Of a stretch of DNA of 64,000 nucleotides, positions 8,452 to 17,491 are shown piece after piece. The notes under the pieces were generated by a model, which worked only from the letters and a program-made list of their open reading frames with translations, was not told the DNA's origin and searched no databases. A program made the position numbers and the translations under genes. Position 1 is the stretch's first letter. Each line of letters begins with the position of its first letter. The stretch comes from Psychrobacillus psychrodurans. Its GTDB lineage: Bacteria > Bacillota > Bacilli > Bacillales_A > Planococcaceae. The stretch lies in assembly GCF_027563345.1 (NCBI RefSeq), contig NZ_JAMKBK010000006.1; one strand, given 5' to 3'.

Positions 8452-10122
8452 ATGCGCTTATCTACAAAAATGACTACACGTTTCTTAGCTTATTTTGTTG
8501 TTTTTTATGCAGTATTGCTCATTGTATCGATTGGACTTATCGTATATTTTGTTTATGATGTAATGAATAGTAATAGCTATACAGATATTCGTGAACTAGA
8601 TGCGTTTGAGCTTGAGTCAGATTTTACAAAGGATTCAAATGGGATCTATCATTTGTCCCAAGACTTAATTGATTCAGCACATGAAAACAAAGGACTAGTT
8701 CAGTTAGTCAATAAAAACGGCAAGGTACTTGCTAGCTCGGAGAAGAGTAGTGATTGTTGCAACAGTTACACTATTTCTCAGTTCGTTGCCATGACAAAAA
8801 CGAAGGAAGCATTTGTATGGGAGCAGGGTAACGGCCTGTATATTGTGTTTATCGAAAAACATCCTGCGACACAGTTACTTTCTATGATTGTTCAAGAAAA
8901 CGGGACTGAATTGTCGAATAACATACAAAAGAAACTAAAAGAAGCAGATGCCAGTTTTGAAATTTATACGCCAGATGGCAATCGGGGAAAAGTTGTTTTC
9001 GGGCCCTCCAATCCTGCTCTTAGTGGGATCGAAATACTAACCAGTTCACATAATTACTCTGAAAGAAAAGAAGTAATTGCCTCTGAGGTATTAGAAGATG
9101 GAAACGTTGCTGTTGTCAGAGTCAATAATTCAAACTATAACCCTTTCGAACCTGCATTTGAAGATGGGATGAAAAAGTTTGGGATAGGTCTTCTATTATT
9201 TCATCTTATTCTTTTTTTCTTTACTATATTGTTTTCTTTTTGGATCGGAAGTCGATTTGGTCGTCCTGTTTTATACTTTCTTAAGCGTATCGAGAAATTA
9301 GCCAAACAAGACTATGAAGTTTTAGATGATCGGAAATTAAGGAATCATAAAACCGGGCGATTAAAACGAAAATATCGTGTGTACGAAGATATTGATCAAT
9401 CACTCTCCCATTTAGCGTATACACAGGAAGCAAATGAGCGAAAAATTATGCAAACCGAAAAGTTAAGAGAGGATTGGATTACTGGTCTATCACATGATTT
9501 GAAAACACCACTTAGTTCGATCTATGGTTATTCAACCATGCTATCATCTGATAACTATGCTTGGTCAAATGAAGAGGTAAAATCCTTTGCTAAGATAATG
9601 CAAGAAAAGTCGACCTATATGAATGCTTTAATAGAAGATTTAACTTACACTTATCAACTAAAAAACAATGCTATTTCTATAGAAAAGATTAATGTTAACT
9701 TATTTGAATTCGTAAAAGCCTATTCGTCTAAATCTGTTTGGAAGGATATCCAAGATCCCATAGGAGACGAAGGTGCACAAGTTTATATTGATCCAAAGCT
9801 ATTTGAACGAGTGCTCGATAATTTAGTAGGAAATGCCATTAAACATACACCGGAAGGAACAAAAGTACTTTTAATAATTGAACAAAATAAAGATAATGTG
9901 TTGTTAACTATTCAAGATGAAGGAAAAGGAATTCCGATAGAGGAATTAGAAAATCTATTCAATCGTTACTATCGTGGAACAAATACAACTACGGAAGTTT
10001 CGGGGACCGGCCTTGGTCTTGCAATAGCAAAACAACTTGTAGAAGCACATAACGGAGACATTCAGGTAGAATCGAGTGAGTTTGGCACAATTGTAACCAT
10101 AACATTACCCTCTACAACATAA
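8452..10122 (+). CDS. Sensor histidine kinase, partner of the upstream regulator
   Basis: A 556-residue membrane kinase. The first transmembrane helix is at about 12-35, followed by an extracytoplasmic domain to about 240 that contains a CC pair, a second helix at about 243-270, then HisKA with His347 in GLSHDLKTP, N box NLVGNAIKH, and G boxes DEGKGIP and GTGLGLAIA. It should autophosphorylate on His347 and pass phosphate to the regulator. The signal is not predictable. A strong terminator follows. Confidence 0.92.
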   Translation: MRLSTKMTTRFLAYFVVFYAVLLIVSIGLIVYFVYDVMNSNSYTDIRELDAFELESDFTKDSNGIYHLSQDLIDSAHENKGLVQLVNKNGKVLASSEKSSDCCNSYTISQFVAMTKTKEAFVWEQGNGLYIVFIEKHPATQLLSMIVQENGTELSNNIQKKLKEADASFEIYTPDGNRGKVVFGPSNPALSGIEILTSSHNYSERKEVIASEVLEDGNVAVVRVNNSNYNPFEPAFEDGMKKFGIGLLLFHLILFFFTILFSFWIGSRFGRPVLYFLKRIEKLAKQDYEVLDDRKLRNHKTGRLKRKYRVYEDIDQSLSHLAYTQEANERKIMQTEKLREDWITGLSHDLKTPLSSIYGYSTMLSSDNYAWSNEEVKSFAKIMQEKSTYMNALIEDLTYTYQLKNNAISIEKINVNLFEFVKAYSSKSVWKDIQDPIGDEGAQVYIDPKLFERVLDNLVGNAIKHTPEGTKVLLIIEQNKDNVLLTIQDEGKGIPIEELENLFNRYYRGTNTTTEVSGTGLGLAIAKQLVEAHNGDIQVESSEFGTIVTITLPSTT

Positions 10123-10137
10123 GAGTATTTTTTAAAA

Positions 10138-10176
10138 AAAGCGTCTATAAGTCAAAAGTGACTCATAGACGCTTGT
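10138..10176. terminator. Bidirectional terminator between the kinase and RNR operons
   Basis: AAGCGTCTAT and ATAGACGCTT enclose a second short stem (AGTCA/TGACT). A-rich and T-rich flanks allow use from both sides. Confidence 0.88.
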
Positions 10177-10180
10177 TTAC

Positions 10181-11212
10181 TTATAGGTCATCAAATCCAT
10201 TATCAATGGCATTTACTTTTACGTATTGGCGAGACTTTTGTTCAAAGAAATCTGTTTTTGTTCCATCAATATTATCTGCATACGCACGTATCCATTTCAT
10301 CGGATTATCCACATATTCGGGATAGATTTCATTAAGCCCAATTAGTCTCAGCATTTTGTTGGCACGGTATTTAATATACCCATGCATTTCTTCTAAATTG
10401 ATTCCCTCAATATCCGCTAGTACATATTGCGACCACTCTATTTCTAATTCTACGGATTCTTTATATTGCTCGTATACCCATTCAATCATTTCTTCGTTGT
10501 TCAGTTCTGGGTTTTCAGATAGTGTCGCTCTAAATAGTTCGGATATAAATCGACCATGCTCTAGTTCGTCTCGGTTAATATAGCTGATCATTGTAGAAGT
10601 CCCTACCATCTTGTTATATCTGGCAAGATTATAGAAGTAGGCAAAGCCTGAATAGAAAAATAAACCTTCTAGCAGAGTTGTGTACGTTAGTGTTTTTAAT
10701 ATATTTTCTGTAGTCGGGTTTTCTACGAAGTCATTATAATACTTCGCGATATTTTGATTACGCTTGAGTAAAATTTTGTCTGTTCTTCCAAATTCGAACG
10801 CCTTATTTTGTTGATCCAGCGATACTATAGAAGATAAAACATAGGAATAGCTTTCATTATGTACCGCTTCCTGTTGCGCTATGACTGCCATAATCGATTG
10901 AACCGACGAATCGGTTGCGTATAACGACAATAGCAGAGCAGTGCGTGTTTGAGGTGCATCCAATGTTGCAAGCAAGCCAATAATCTTCAAATAAGCATCT
11001 TGTTCTGATGTACTAAGGCTCGCGAACTGCTTAATATCGTTTGACATATTGATCTCATCTGCCTGCCAGTAGTTACCTAACAAACGCTTGTACATCTTAT
11101 GCCAGTGGGGATATGCAATATCGTTCCAATTTAATATTCCACTTGACCTACCATTGAAAATTCCTGTCGATTTATTTGGATTTCTAGGATCTAATGTTTT
11201 TGCCTTCTGCAT
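10181..11212 (-). CDS. nrdF: Ribonucleotide reductase class I beta subunit
   Basis: A 343-residue radical-generating subunit. Metal-ligand and radical motifs are visible: Asp in ATLDAPQ near 88, EAVHNESYS near 119 with Glu, His and the radical Tyr in the usual spacing, LLEGLFFYSGF near 180 and DELEHG near 213. AAGGAG precedes the ATG, which overlaps the flavodoxin end by 29 bases. With the alpha subunit it reduces ribonucleotides to deoxyribonucleotides. Whether it is subclass Ia or Ib cannot be settled here; the linked flavodoxin favours an Ib-like activation. Confidence 0.88.
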   Translation of the reverse strand: MQKAKTLDPRNPNKSTGIFNGRSSGILNWNDIAYPHWHKMYKRLLGNYWQADEINMSNDIKQFASLSTSEQDAYLKIIGLLATLDAPQTRTALLLSLYATDSSVQSIMAVIAQQEAVHNESYSYVLSSIVSLDQQNKAFEFGRTDKILLKRNQNIAKYYNDFVENPTTENILKTLTYTTLLEGLFFYSGFAYFYNLARYNKMVGTSTMISYINRDELEHGRFISELFRATLSENPELNNEEMIEWVYEQYKESVELEIEWSQYVLADIEGINLEEMHGYIKYRANKMLRLIGLNEIYPEYVDNPMKWIRAYADNIDGTKTDFFEQKSRQYVKVNAIDNGFDDL

Positions 11213-11627
11213 GTTCCAAAACTCCTTCTAACCATTTACTTACCAGCTGCTCCTGGCTACCTCTTGGTGATTGCTCAATTTTTAAACCTGGATAACCACT
11301 GTTATAGAAATTAACTAATTTGTCTACAGCTTTACAAAACAGTTCATCTCCGCCAAACTGTGTGTCGCCAGAGCCGAATACATAGACATTATTTGGCTTA
11401 CCTCCAACTTCTTTTGCAAAGTCCCTTATTTCCTCTGGTGTACTTCCCCTATCCCAAGTAAAAGTTCCAATAAAAATAAGATCATATTCAAACAAATTTG
11501 GTACCACTCCATAGCCAATGCTATGCATATCTATATCGATATCGCTAGCTTTTAATTGCTCTTTCAATAGTTCCGCGACTTCCTCGGTATTTCCGCTATA
11601 GCTTAGATAACAAATGATAGCTTTCAT
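11184..11627 (-). CDS. Flavodoxin-like protein of the RNR operon (possible NrdI analogue)
   Basis: A 147-residue flavodoxin. The N-terminal phosphate-binding loop is SYSGNTEEVA near residue 9, and the segments GTFTWDRGSTP (about 55) and FGSGDTQFGGD (about 85) match flavin-binding loops of long-chain-type flavodoxins. Classical NrdI proteins are shorter and have a different loop, so this may be a functional stand-in that delivers electrons or oxidant to the beta subunit. Its ATG shares the last base of the nrdE stop (TAATG), so the two are translationally coupled. Confidence 0.78.
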   Translation of the reverse strand: MKAIICYLSYSGNTEEVAELLKEQLKASDIDIDMHSIGYGVVPNLFEYDLIFIGTFTWDRGSTPEEIRDFAKEVGGKPNNVYVFGSGDTQFGGDELFCKAVDKLVNFYNSGYPGLKIEQSPRGSQEQLVSKWLEGVLEHAEGKNIRS

Positions 11628-13852
11628 TAGCTTGAACAAGACTCACAATCTATTAATTCTACGGATGTAGAACGAACGTAATAAGTTGTTTTCAGTCCAC
11701 TATTCCAGGCATCTAAGTGTAAATCTAATAATTCTTTTGCTTTGATCGTATTTTGCACGTATAGGTTTAACGAAACACCTTGGTCTATATGGCGTCCGCG
11801 TGCAGCATTTTGTTTAAGTGTCCAATGCTGATCGATGAAATAGGCTGATTTGTAATACCATGTAGTTTCAGAATTCAAATCTGGTACAGTAACCGGAATT
11901 TTATAATCCTTCTTCTCTTCCGAGTAAGACTTTTGGAAAATAGGATCGATACTTGCAGTACTTCCAGCTATGATGGATGTCGACGAATTCGGAGCAACTG
12001 CCATTAAATAACCATTGCGTAATCCATTATTACTCACTTGCTCTCGTAGTTCATTCCATGATTCGCTCTCGTACCCGCGCTTGTCAAAATAGACTCCCGT
12101 TTGCCAATCTGATCCTTCAAATAATGGATATGCCCCTTTTTCTACTGCAAGCTCCGCAGATGCTTTAATCGTTAAGTATGCAATTTTTTCGTATAATGCA
12201 TCTGCAAGCTCTACAGCTTCATCTGATTCCCAGCGAATATTCTTAAGTGCGAGTAAATGATGCCATCCAAACGTTCCTAAACCGATTCCTCTATATCTAG
12301 AATTCGTCCGTTCTGCTTGAGGAACTGGTATCATGTTTAGGTCAATCACGTTATCAAGCATTCGAACCTGAATTTTTATAAGCTTTTCCAAAACATCAGC
12401 TGGAACTGCTCGTCCTAAATTTATAGAAGATAAATTACATACGACAAAGTCCCCTGGCTTACGACGAGTGACAATTATATCGTCCTCTATTTGAATGGAC
12501 TCGAATGTTGTTGCGCTTTGATTTTGAAAAATTTCTGTACAAAGATTACTACTATAAATCATCCCGGCATGTTTATTTGGATTGCTACGATTGACCTCAT
12601 CGCGGTAAAACATAAACGGAACACCCGTCTCTAGCTGAGAGCGCATAATTCGCTTCATCAAATCGATAGCAGGAACTGTTTCTCGAGACAAACGATGATC
12701 GATTACACATTCCTCATATTTTTGGCGGAAGGAACCATCTCCACGTTTCTCATCATAAAAATCTTCTAACGAATAGCCCTTTAGCTGACGAACTTCTTGC
12801 GGGTCAAATAAATGCCATTCCTCTCTAGCATCCACTTTTTCCATAAATAAATCTGGCAAGCACACCCCAGTAAAAATATCGTGAGCTCTCAAGCGTTCAT
12901 CCCCGTTATTTAAGCGTAAATCTAAAAATGTAAAAATATCTTTATGCCAAACATCTAAATAAACAGCCACCGCTCCTTGACGCTGACCAAGCTGATCCAC
13001 ACTTACTGCAGTGTTATTGAGTTGTTTAATCCAAGGAAGTACACCGCTTGAAGCACCAACAAAACCTCTAATGGAAGACCCTCGGCTACGCACCTTACCC
13101 ATATAAACACCAATGCCGCCACCAAATTTCGAAAGAGTCGCTACATCCGTATTGCTATCGTAGATACCTTGAAGACTATCGTCTACCGTGTCGATAAAAC
13201 AACTAGAAAGCTGACCATGAGGTTTACCGGCATTTGAAAGTGTTGGTGTTGCTACTGTCATATATAAATTACTCATTGCCCAATATGATTCTTTTATTTT
13301 TTCTAAACGATTTTCTTGCTCGTCTTTCATAAGTGTCATAGCAATAATAAGCCAACGTTCCTGAGGCAGTTCTACAATTGTTTTATCAAAGTCCTTCGCT
13401 ACATACCGATCCAATAGTGTTTTGACGCCGATATAAGTAAATAAATAATCTCTTTCCTGTACGAGAACTTCAGATAGCTGCTCCAATTCTTGCTGGGAGT
13501 ATGCTTGTTTAAGACGTTTGTCATAAATTCCTTTTTCACTTAACAGTTGAACATTACTAGCAAATTTTGTATACACTGCATCCGCAGTTGTGCTTCTTCT
13601 CTCAGCTACTTGTTCATAAACCTCTGCTAAATGCACTCTTGCTGCTACAAAGGTCCAATAAGTTTCTTGTTCATCTAGAAAACTTAATGCTTCCAGTGAC
13701 ATTGTCTTCGACCAAGCAGCTATTGTACCGTCCGGGTGCTTTTGCATCCATCTTTCATGTGTTTTTATAAGAGGAGCAATTTTTTCCTCCCCAAATTCTT
13801 TGATTAGATTATGTAATACTTCTTGTTTAGTTGTGTTTGAGATGATTGTCAT
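11627..13852 (-). CDS. nrdE: Ribonucleotide reductase class I alpha (catalytic) subunit
   Basis: A 741-residue large subunit. It has the substrate-site segment SSCFIDTVDDS near 218 with the active cysteine, GGGIGVYMGKVRSRG near 245, NLCTEIFQ near 427 with the radical cysteine, the second redox cysteine in VVCNLSSIN near 464, and a C-terminal CESC tail that would be re-reduced by a thioredoxin-type protein. AGGAGG precedes the ATG. No N-terminal ATP-cone is obvious. It is first in the operon and lies behind a cobalamin riboswitch and NrdR boxes. Confidence 0.9.
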   Translation of the reverse strand: MTIISNTTKQEVLHNLIKEFGEEKIAPLIKTHERWMQKHPDGTIAAWSKTMSLEALSFLDEQETYWTFVAARVHLAEVYEQVAERRSTTADAVYTKFASNVQLLSEKGIYDKRLKQAYSQQELEQLSEVLVQERDYLFTYIGVKTLLDRYVAKDFDKTIVELPQERWLIIAMTLMKDEQENRLEKIKESYWAMSNLYMTVATPTLSNAGKPHGQLSSCFIDTVDDSLQGIYDSNTDVATLSKFGGGIGVYMGKVRSRGSSIRGFVGASSGVLPWIKQLNNTAVSVDQLGQRQGAVAVYLDVWHKDIFTFLDLRLNNGDERLRAHDIFTGVCLPDLFMEKVDAREEWHLFDPQEVRQLKGYSLEDFYDEKRGDGSFRQKYEECVIDHRLSRETVPAIDLMKRIMRSQLETGVPFMFYRDEVNRSNPNKHAGMIYSSNLCTEIFQNQSATTFESIQIEDDIIVTRRKPGDFVVCNLSSINLGRAVPADVLEKLIKIQVRMLDNVIDLNMIPVPQAERTNSRYRGIGLGTFGWHHLLALKNIRWESDEAVELADALYEKIAYLTIKASAELAVEKGAYPLFEGSDWQTGVYFDKRGYESESWNELREQVSNNGLRNGYLMAVAPNSSTSIIAGSTASIDPIFQKSYSEEKKDYKIPVTVPDLNSETTWYYKSAYFIDQHWTLKQNAARGRHIDQGVSLNLYVQNTIKAKELLDLHLDAWNSGLKTTYYVRSTSVELIDCESCSS

Positions 13853-13914
13853 TTTGAATTCCTCCTATTTTTTAATTGAATCATTTATGTGATACTCCCC
13901 TTTGAAATAGAGCA

Positions 13915-13957
13915 CAAAAAAGCGATGCCACAGCCATCTTCGGCTGAGACATCGCTC
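13915..13957 (-). terminator. Riboswitch-linked terminator in the nrd leader
   Basis: On the minus strand GAGCGATG and CATCGC close a long stem with an inner AGCC/GGCT pair, followed by TTTTTT. It lies between the cobalamin aptamer and nrdE and is the obvious expression platform. Confidence 0.9.
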
Positions 13958-14054
13958 AAAATTAAAAGTGTAGGATACAACAAGACATATCAAGCATTCG
14001 AGATATTGGCCTTCGCTCCCACCTCTCAACCCCCGAAGAAAGTGTTGCTTACCG

Positions 14055-14208
14055 ATGAAAAGGCAGGTCTACTGGCTCGTGTTTCACTCTCCTGTTGGCC
14101 TTCCCACGATTGCTCGCAGTGGCTATTCCAACAGTCGTCCACACTTACAGTTGCGGGGACAGCTTCGGCATTTTACCGAATTCCCTTTTAAACCATAAAG
14201 GTACCTTC
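14055..14208 (-). promoter_or_regulatory. Cobalamin (B12) riboswitch upstream of nrdE
   Basis: Read on the minus strand the leader contains GGTACCTTT, AAAAGGGAATTCGGT, GAAGCTGTCCCCGCAACTG, GGGAAGGCC and the B12 box AGCCAGTAGACCTGCC (plus-strand 14062-14077), in the standard order. The terminator at 13915-13957 follows. Cobalamin should cause termination and lower expression of this B12-independent RNR. Such control is known where a B12-dependent class II RNR is also present. Confidence 0.93.
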
Positions 14209-14219
14209 TCATCGTTAAC

Positions 14220-14267
14220 ATACTATATATTGTGTTTAGTTCATTTATATAATCTAACATATTGTGT
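14220..14267 (-). promoter_or_regulatory. Pair of NrdR boxes
   Basis: Two 16-bp palindromic boxes, 14220-14235 (ATACTATATATTGTGT) and 14252-14267 (ATCTAACATATTGTGT), resemble the NrdR consensus acaCwAtATaTwGtgt; the first fits at 15 of 16 positions, the second at about 12. Their offset is 32 bp, three helical turns, as is usual for NrdR operators. They lie directly upstream of the B12 aptamer, where the operon promoter is expected. Confidence 0.78.
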
Positions 14268-14638
14268 TTATAGGAGCAATAGATAATATATTATTAAACA
14301 AGAAATCTATAAAAAGTCCCATATGTATAAAAATTTCTTCACTATTTTCAAGTGACTAAAATAATATAATATAGCTCCAACATCATATTTCTCATTGTTA
14401 ATCTACCCACCCTTCCTCTCAGGAGTTTTAAGTATCAAATAATAGATTCTATACAATTCTGACTTCACTTTATACTTCCTTAAAATTAAGTTAATAAGAA
14501 AAGGGGAACCTAGGTTTTTCAGAGGCTCTTTTGTTATGCAGTTTTATAGATTTTGAGCGTTTATTAATTAAAAAATATTATTCTAATAAATGTGTTTCAG
14601 TTTAATCTATTCACGTACCGCCAATTAATCTCTATTAT
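14268..14638. other. Intergenic stretch between the nrd promoter region and the EamA gene
   Basis: AT-rich, about 370 bases. I see no ORF with a start signal. It should include the distal part of the nrd promoter and the 3' end of the minus-strand EamA transcript. Confidence 0.45.
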
Positions 14639-15520
14639 TTATTCTTTATTTCTATTCTGTAGTAAAAATAATGCTAGACCGATTAAGATAAGTACGATAC
14701 CCATACCTTGTTGTAAAGAAATGACTTCATCCAAAATGAAATACGCGAGTATACAGGTTCCAATTGTCTCTCCTAATATACTCATTGAAATAATGGAGGT
14801 ACTTAGCCATTTCAACAACCAATTGAAAATTGTTTGCCCTAAAATTGTCGCAATAAACGCTAATCCAATAAAGGACCACCATGTTTGTACAGAGTAATTA
14901 AAGAAGGGTGTTTGCTGACAAAAAGCAAAAACACCTAAAAGTAATGTACTGCTCCCGTAACTAATAACTGAATATGGGATTAGAGATAGCCTTTTACGTA
15001 CATGCTGACCAATGAAAAAGTAAGCTGTTATGATGCCTGCCGCAATAAGTGCAAGTATATCGCCAAATAATGCTAGCCCACTAATTTGAAAATCCTGCCA
15101 TCCAATGACAATACTACCGGCAATCGCTACAAGAAAGCCCATTATAGCCCCTTTACTGAAACGCTCCTTGAATAAAAAATAACCGCCAAACATCGAAAAG
15201 AGTGGTTGTAATGTGACAATAACCGTCGAGCTTGCAACAGATGTGTAATTTAATGATTCAAACCACAATACATAATGTGCTGCTAGAAATGCCCCTGATA
15301 ATAATCCGAGTCCCCATTGTTTTTTTGATAACAAACGTAATTCTTGTCGGTTCTTTTTATTAAATAATAAGAATGGAAAAAGTATTACAGTTGCAAAAAA
15401 CATTCGATAAAATGCTGTAATTGTAGCAGGTGCATCTGCTAATTTCACAAAGATAGCTGAAGACGATAATGCAAATACGCCAAAAAATAAGAGTGCGTAA
15501 GAAATATGAGGAGATTTCAA
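14639..15520 (-). CDS. EamA (DMT superfamily) transporter
   Basis: A 293-residue membrane protein with ten predicted helices and two EamA repeats (about 8-140 and 150-285); PLFSMFGGYFLFKERF near residue 100 and SMSILGETIGTCILAYFILDE near 245 are family landmarks. It is probably a metabolite exporter of the inner membrane. AGGAGG precedes a TTG start. It is divergent from an XRE-cupin regulator 166 bases away, which may control it. Confidence 0.85.
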   Translation of the reverse strand: MKSPHISYALLFFGVFALSSSAIFVKLADAPATITAFYRMFFATVILFPFLLFNKKNRQELRLLSKKQWGLGLLSGAFLAAHYVLWFESLNYTSVASSTVIVTLQPLFSMFGGYFLFKERFSKGAIMGFLVAIAGSIVIGWQDFQISGLALFGDILALIAAGIITAYFFIGQHVRKRLSLIPYSVISYGSSTLLLGVFAFCQQTPFFNYSVQTWWSFIGLAFIATILGQTIFNWLLKWLSTSIISMSILGETIGTCILAYFILDEVISLQQGMGIVLILIGLALFLLQNRNKE

Positions 15521-15686
15521 TTCTGGTCCTCCTAGATAATTATTTACAATAATAAAATGAATTTATTATAATGTACAAGGGTAAGTATAAAATATTTATG
15601 TAATTGAAAAAAGTATTATTTCGCTATGTTTAGTATGTCAGCACAAAATGAGTTAAACATGCATTATTGTAGAAAGGGGTTTTACT

Positions 15687-16247
15687 ATGAACGATCATCG
15701 TCTCGGACAAACCGTATTAAATTATCGTAAAAAGAGTGGTATGACAATTCGTGAGTTCGCTGATTATGCTGGGATTAGCACTTCACTTATTAGCCAAATA
15801 GAAAGAGGACAAGCAAATCCATCGTTAAGTGTACTAAAACTGATTGCACAGGCATTAAATGTACCGCTCTTTACTCTCTTCATTAATGAAATTGATACGG
15901 ATTCGCTCATTTCGAGAAAACATGATCGAAAGAAAGTATATCGTGAGAATAGTGACCATATTGTCTATGATGTGTTAACACCAGATTTCATGAAAGCACA
16001 TATTGAACTCTTACTAATGGATTTAAATGGACATGCGAGCACTACTGAAAGTCACTATTCACACGATACCCAAGAAGAAATTGCTGTCGTGATGAAAGGA
16101 CAAGCGTATGTCGAACTGGAAGGCACCGAGTACTTTTTAAATGAAGGAGATGTCGTGCGCATTCCACCAAATGTTAAACACCGGTTTTTGAACAAAAGTG
16201 ATGAATCGAATCATATATTATTCGTCCTAACTCCATCATTAGTCTAA
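15687..16247 (+). CDS. XRE-family regulator with C-terminal cupin domain
   Basis: A 186-residue regulator: helix-turn-helix at about 9-62 (TIREFADYAGISTSLISQIERG) and a cupin_2 barrel at about 108-180 with an HYSHDTQEEIAVVMKG ligand-binding edge. Such proteins usually sense a small molecule and control a neighbouring transport or catabolic gene; the divergent EamA transporter is the likely target. GAAAGGGG precedes the ATG. Confidence 0.9.
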   Translation: MNDHRLGQTVLNYRKKSGMTIREFADYAGISTSLISQIERGQANPSLSVLKLIAQALNVPLFTLFINEIDTDSLISRKHDRKKVYRENSDHIVYDVLTPDFMKAHIELLLMDLNGHASTTESHYSHDTQEEIAVVMKGQAYVELEGTEYFLNEGDVVRIPPNVKHRFLNKSDESNHILFVLTPSLV

Positions 16248-16291
16248 GCCCATCCCCATGGAAATATATAAGAAAGAGGGATTTCAACCAA

Positions 16292-16344
16292 TAAAAAGGG
16301 CCGTTCCAAAAATCGATTAAATATCGACTTTTGGAACTGCCCCG
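16292..16344 (-). terminator. Hairpin with minus-strand T-run
   Basis: Long arms (GGGC..TTCCAAAAATCG and its near complement) close around an AT-rich loop. The T-run lies on the minus-strand side, so it would end transcripts leaving the accessory array. A remnant of an insertion-sequence end is an alternative. Confidence 0.55.
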
Positions 16345-16425
16345 TAAAAAAGCGTTATTCAATCTAGCCTGATTAATAACATGACCGGTGATTTCACAAC
16401 TAGGATCCGAACTTTACAGCATTAC

Positions 16426-16508
16426 TTCTTCAACTAAAACGCTTCGTTACTTTAGTAAGAAAAAGACTTTACTCCCTCTTGAAGTAAAGCACCTGTTTAG
16501 TTGAATAA
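16426..16508. repeat. Cassette-array repeat unit 1 (two core sites)
   Basis: Site A 16426-16458: arms TTCTTCAACTAAA and GTTACTTTAGTAA around ACGCTTC. Site B 16476-16508: arms CTCTTGAAGTAAA and TTTAGTTGAATAA around GCACCTG. A GACTTTACT/AGTAAAG hairpin links them. This is the left-most unit of the array and lies just behind the 3' end of the DUF1871 gene. Confidence 0.8.
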
Positions 16509-16521
16509 TATTGTTTTTTGA

Positions 16522-16803
16522 TTAATATCGTTTTTTTAAATTTGGAAATTTATTATTATAAATTTTGTTCCAAATTTTCAAGGCACTTGGATAACAATCA
16601 TTAATCGAAGGTACTCTACTCCTCGAAAACATTTCACCAAAGACTACATGTATCACTCCAGCTAATTTTTCAACAGATGCAGTTGGTAAGTGCGATACAA
16701 TGCGACTTATTTCTGGATCATATTCATCCTCAGATGTGTAACTTAAAAGGCACATTGGGTCCCAATCATTAATTACTTCTTTTACAATTTGGTAGTAGTT
16801 CAT
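16522..16803 (-). CDS. DUF1871 family protein
   Basis: A 93-residue protein starting MNYYQIVKEVINDWDPMCLL, with DEYDPEISRIV near residue 25, both typical of DUF1871. The family is widespread in Firmicutes, often in accessory regions, with unknown function. The start was set at 16803 because GAGGG lies five bases upstream. Its stop is 14 bases from repeat unit 1, so gene plus repeat form one cassette-like unit. Confidence 0.8.
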   Translation of the reverse strand: MNYYQIVKEVINDWDPMCLLSYTSEDEYDPEISRIVSHLPTASVEKLAGVIHVVFGEMFSRSRVPSINDCYPSALKIWNKIYNNKFPNLKKRY

Positions 16804-16838
16804 ACTATCCCTCATTCAAAATGTATTTATAGTTCGCC

Positions 16839-16871
16839 TTATTTAGCTAATATGCTTCTTTAGTTCAATAA
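16839..16871. repeat. Cassette-array half unit 1b (site A only)
   Basis: Arms TTATTTAGCTAAT and TTTAGTTCAATAA surround the 7-base spacer ATGCTTC. There is no site B or inner hairpin. The last codons and stop of the DUF3953 gene are read from its right arm. Confidence 0.75.
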
Positions 16872-17093
16872 GAAACCCATTATGGTAACAGTGAAAATAA
16901 ATAAAGAAACAATAATGAATAAATACCCTTCAAATCTTTTTCGGTCTTTCTGAAGTTCGGATAATCCTGACGCTAACATAAATGCCCCTAAGCACATCAT
17001 TACAATCGGCATTAAATCAAAATCTCTACTTATCAGACTATAACTTGATAAGGAAAAAGCAATTATTGCAAATACAATTCTAGTTATTTTCAT
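16860..17093 (-). CDS. DUF3953 (YczI-like) small membrane protein
   Basis: A 77-residue protein with three hydrophobic segments (about 4-24, 27-45 and 57-75) and the ISRDFDLMPIVMMCLGAFMLASG stretch resembling DUF3953/YczI; written in two parts, the core is DLMPIVMM followed by CLGAFMLASG. Function unknown. GGGGGG lies upstream; ATG at 17093 is preferred over the adjacent TTG. The C-terminal residues LLN and the stop are encoded by the right arm of the repeat half unit, showing that the gene end and repeat are physically fused. Confidence 0.72.
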   Translation of the reverse strand: MKITRIVFAIIAFSLSSYSLISRDFDLMPIVMMCLGAFMLASGLSELQKDRKRFEGYLFIIVSLFIFTVTIMGFLLN

Positions 17094-17247
17094 CAAGTTA
17101 TCCCCCCTAAAATTATCTTAGCTTTAATTTCTCTTTTATTACACACTATGGTCGAACTGATACTTAGTTATTATTTAAACATTTGAAACTTGTTGATTTA
17201 AGATACGTATAATAGATAATTAATATTTAGAAAGCTGGTATACTACC

Positions 17248-17433
17248 ATGTTTAAATCAGAAGTAACCAACGGAATTATAAATATTGTCCTCTTATTTGT
17301 ATTAATGGGATTATTATTATCCAACGACTTAAACACCACAACTTCTAGAGTATTTGTAATCCTTATATTGTCAGCAATGATTTTAAAAAATATATACAGA
17401 GTTATTAAAATCAAGAAACAGAAAGCTGATTAA
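17248..17433 (+). CDS. Small membrane protein, unknown
   Basis: A 61-residue protein with two hydrophobic helices (about 10-25 and 33-50) and a basic tail (IKIKKQK). I do not recognise the family. Its Shine-Dalgarno site is weak, but a terminator overlapping the stop codon supports a real gene. It is one of few plus-strand genes in the array, where most genes run on the minus strand. Confidence 0.55.
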   Translation: MFKSEVTNGIINIVLLFVLMGLLLSNDLNTTTSRVFVILILSAMILKNIYRVIKIKKQKAD

Positions 17434-17447
17434 ATTTCGGCTTTTTT
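17421..17447 (+). terminator. Terminator overlapping the small membrane gene end
   Basis: AAAGCTGA and TTCGGCTTT form a stem, followed by a T-run; the stop codon lies in the loop. Confidence 0.75.
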
Positions 17448-17491
17448 ACTACGCTTTATATGTCAAATACGAGATAAAAATTCTCATTCTA

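Noticed and set aside
17220..17414. Minus-strand ORF opposite the 61-residue membrane protein
   Set aside because: The plus-strand frame has better helix pattern and a terminator at its stop.
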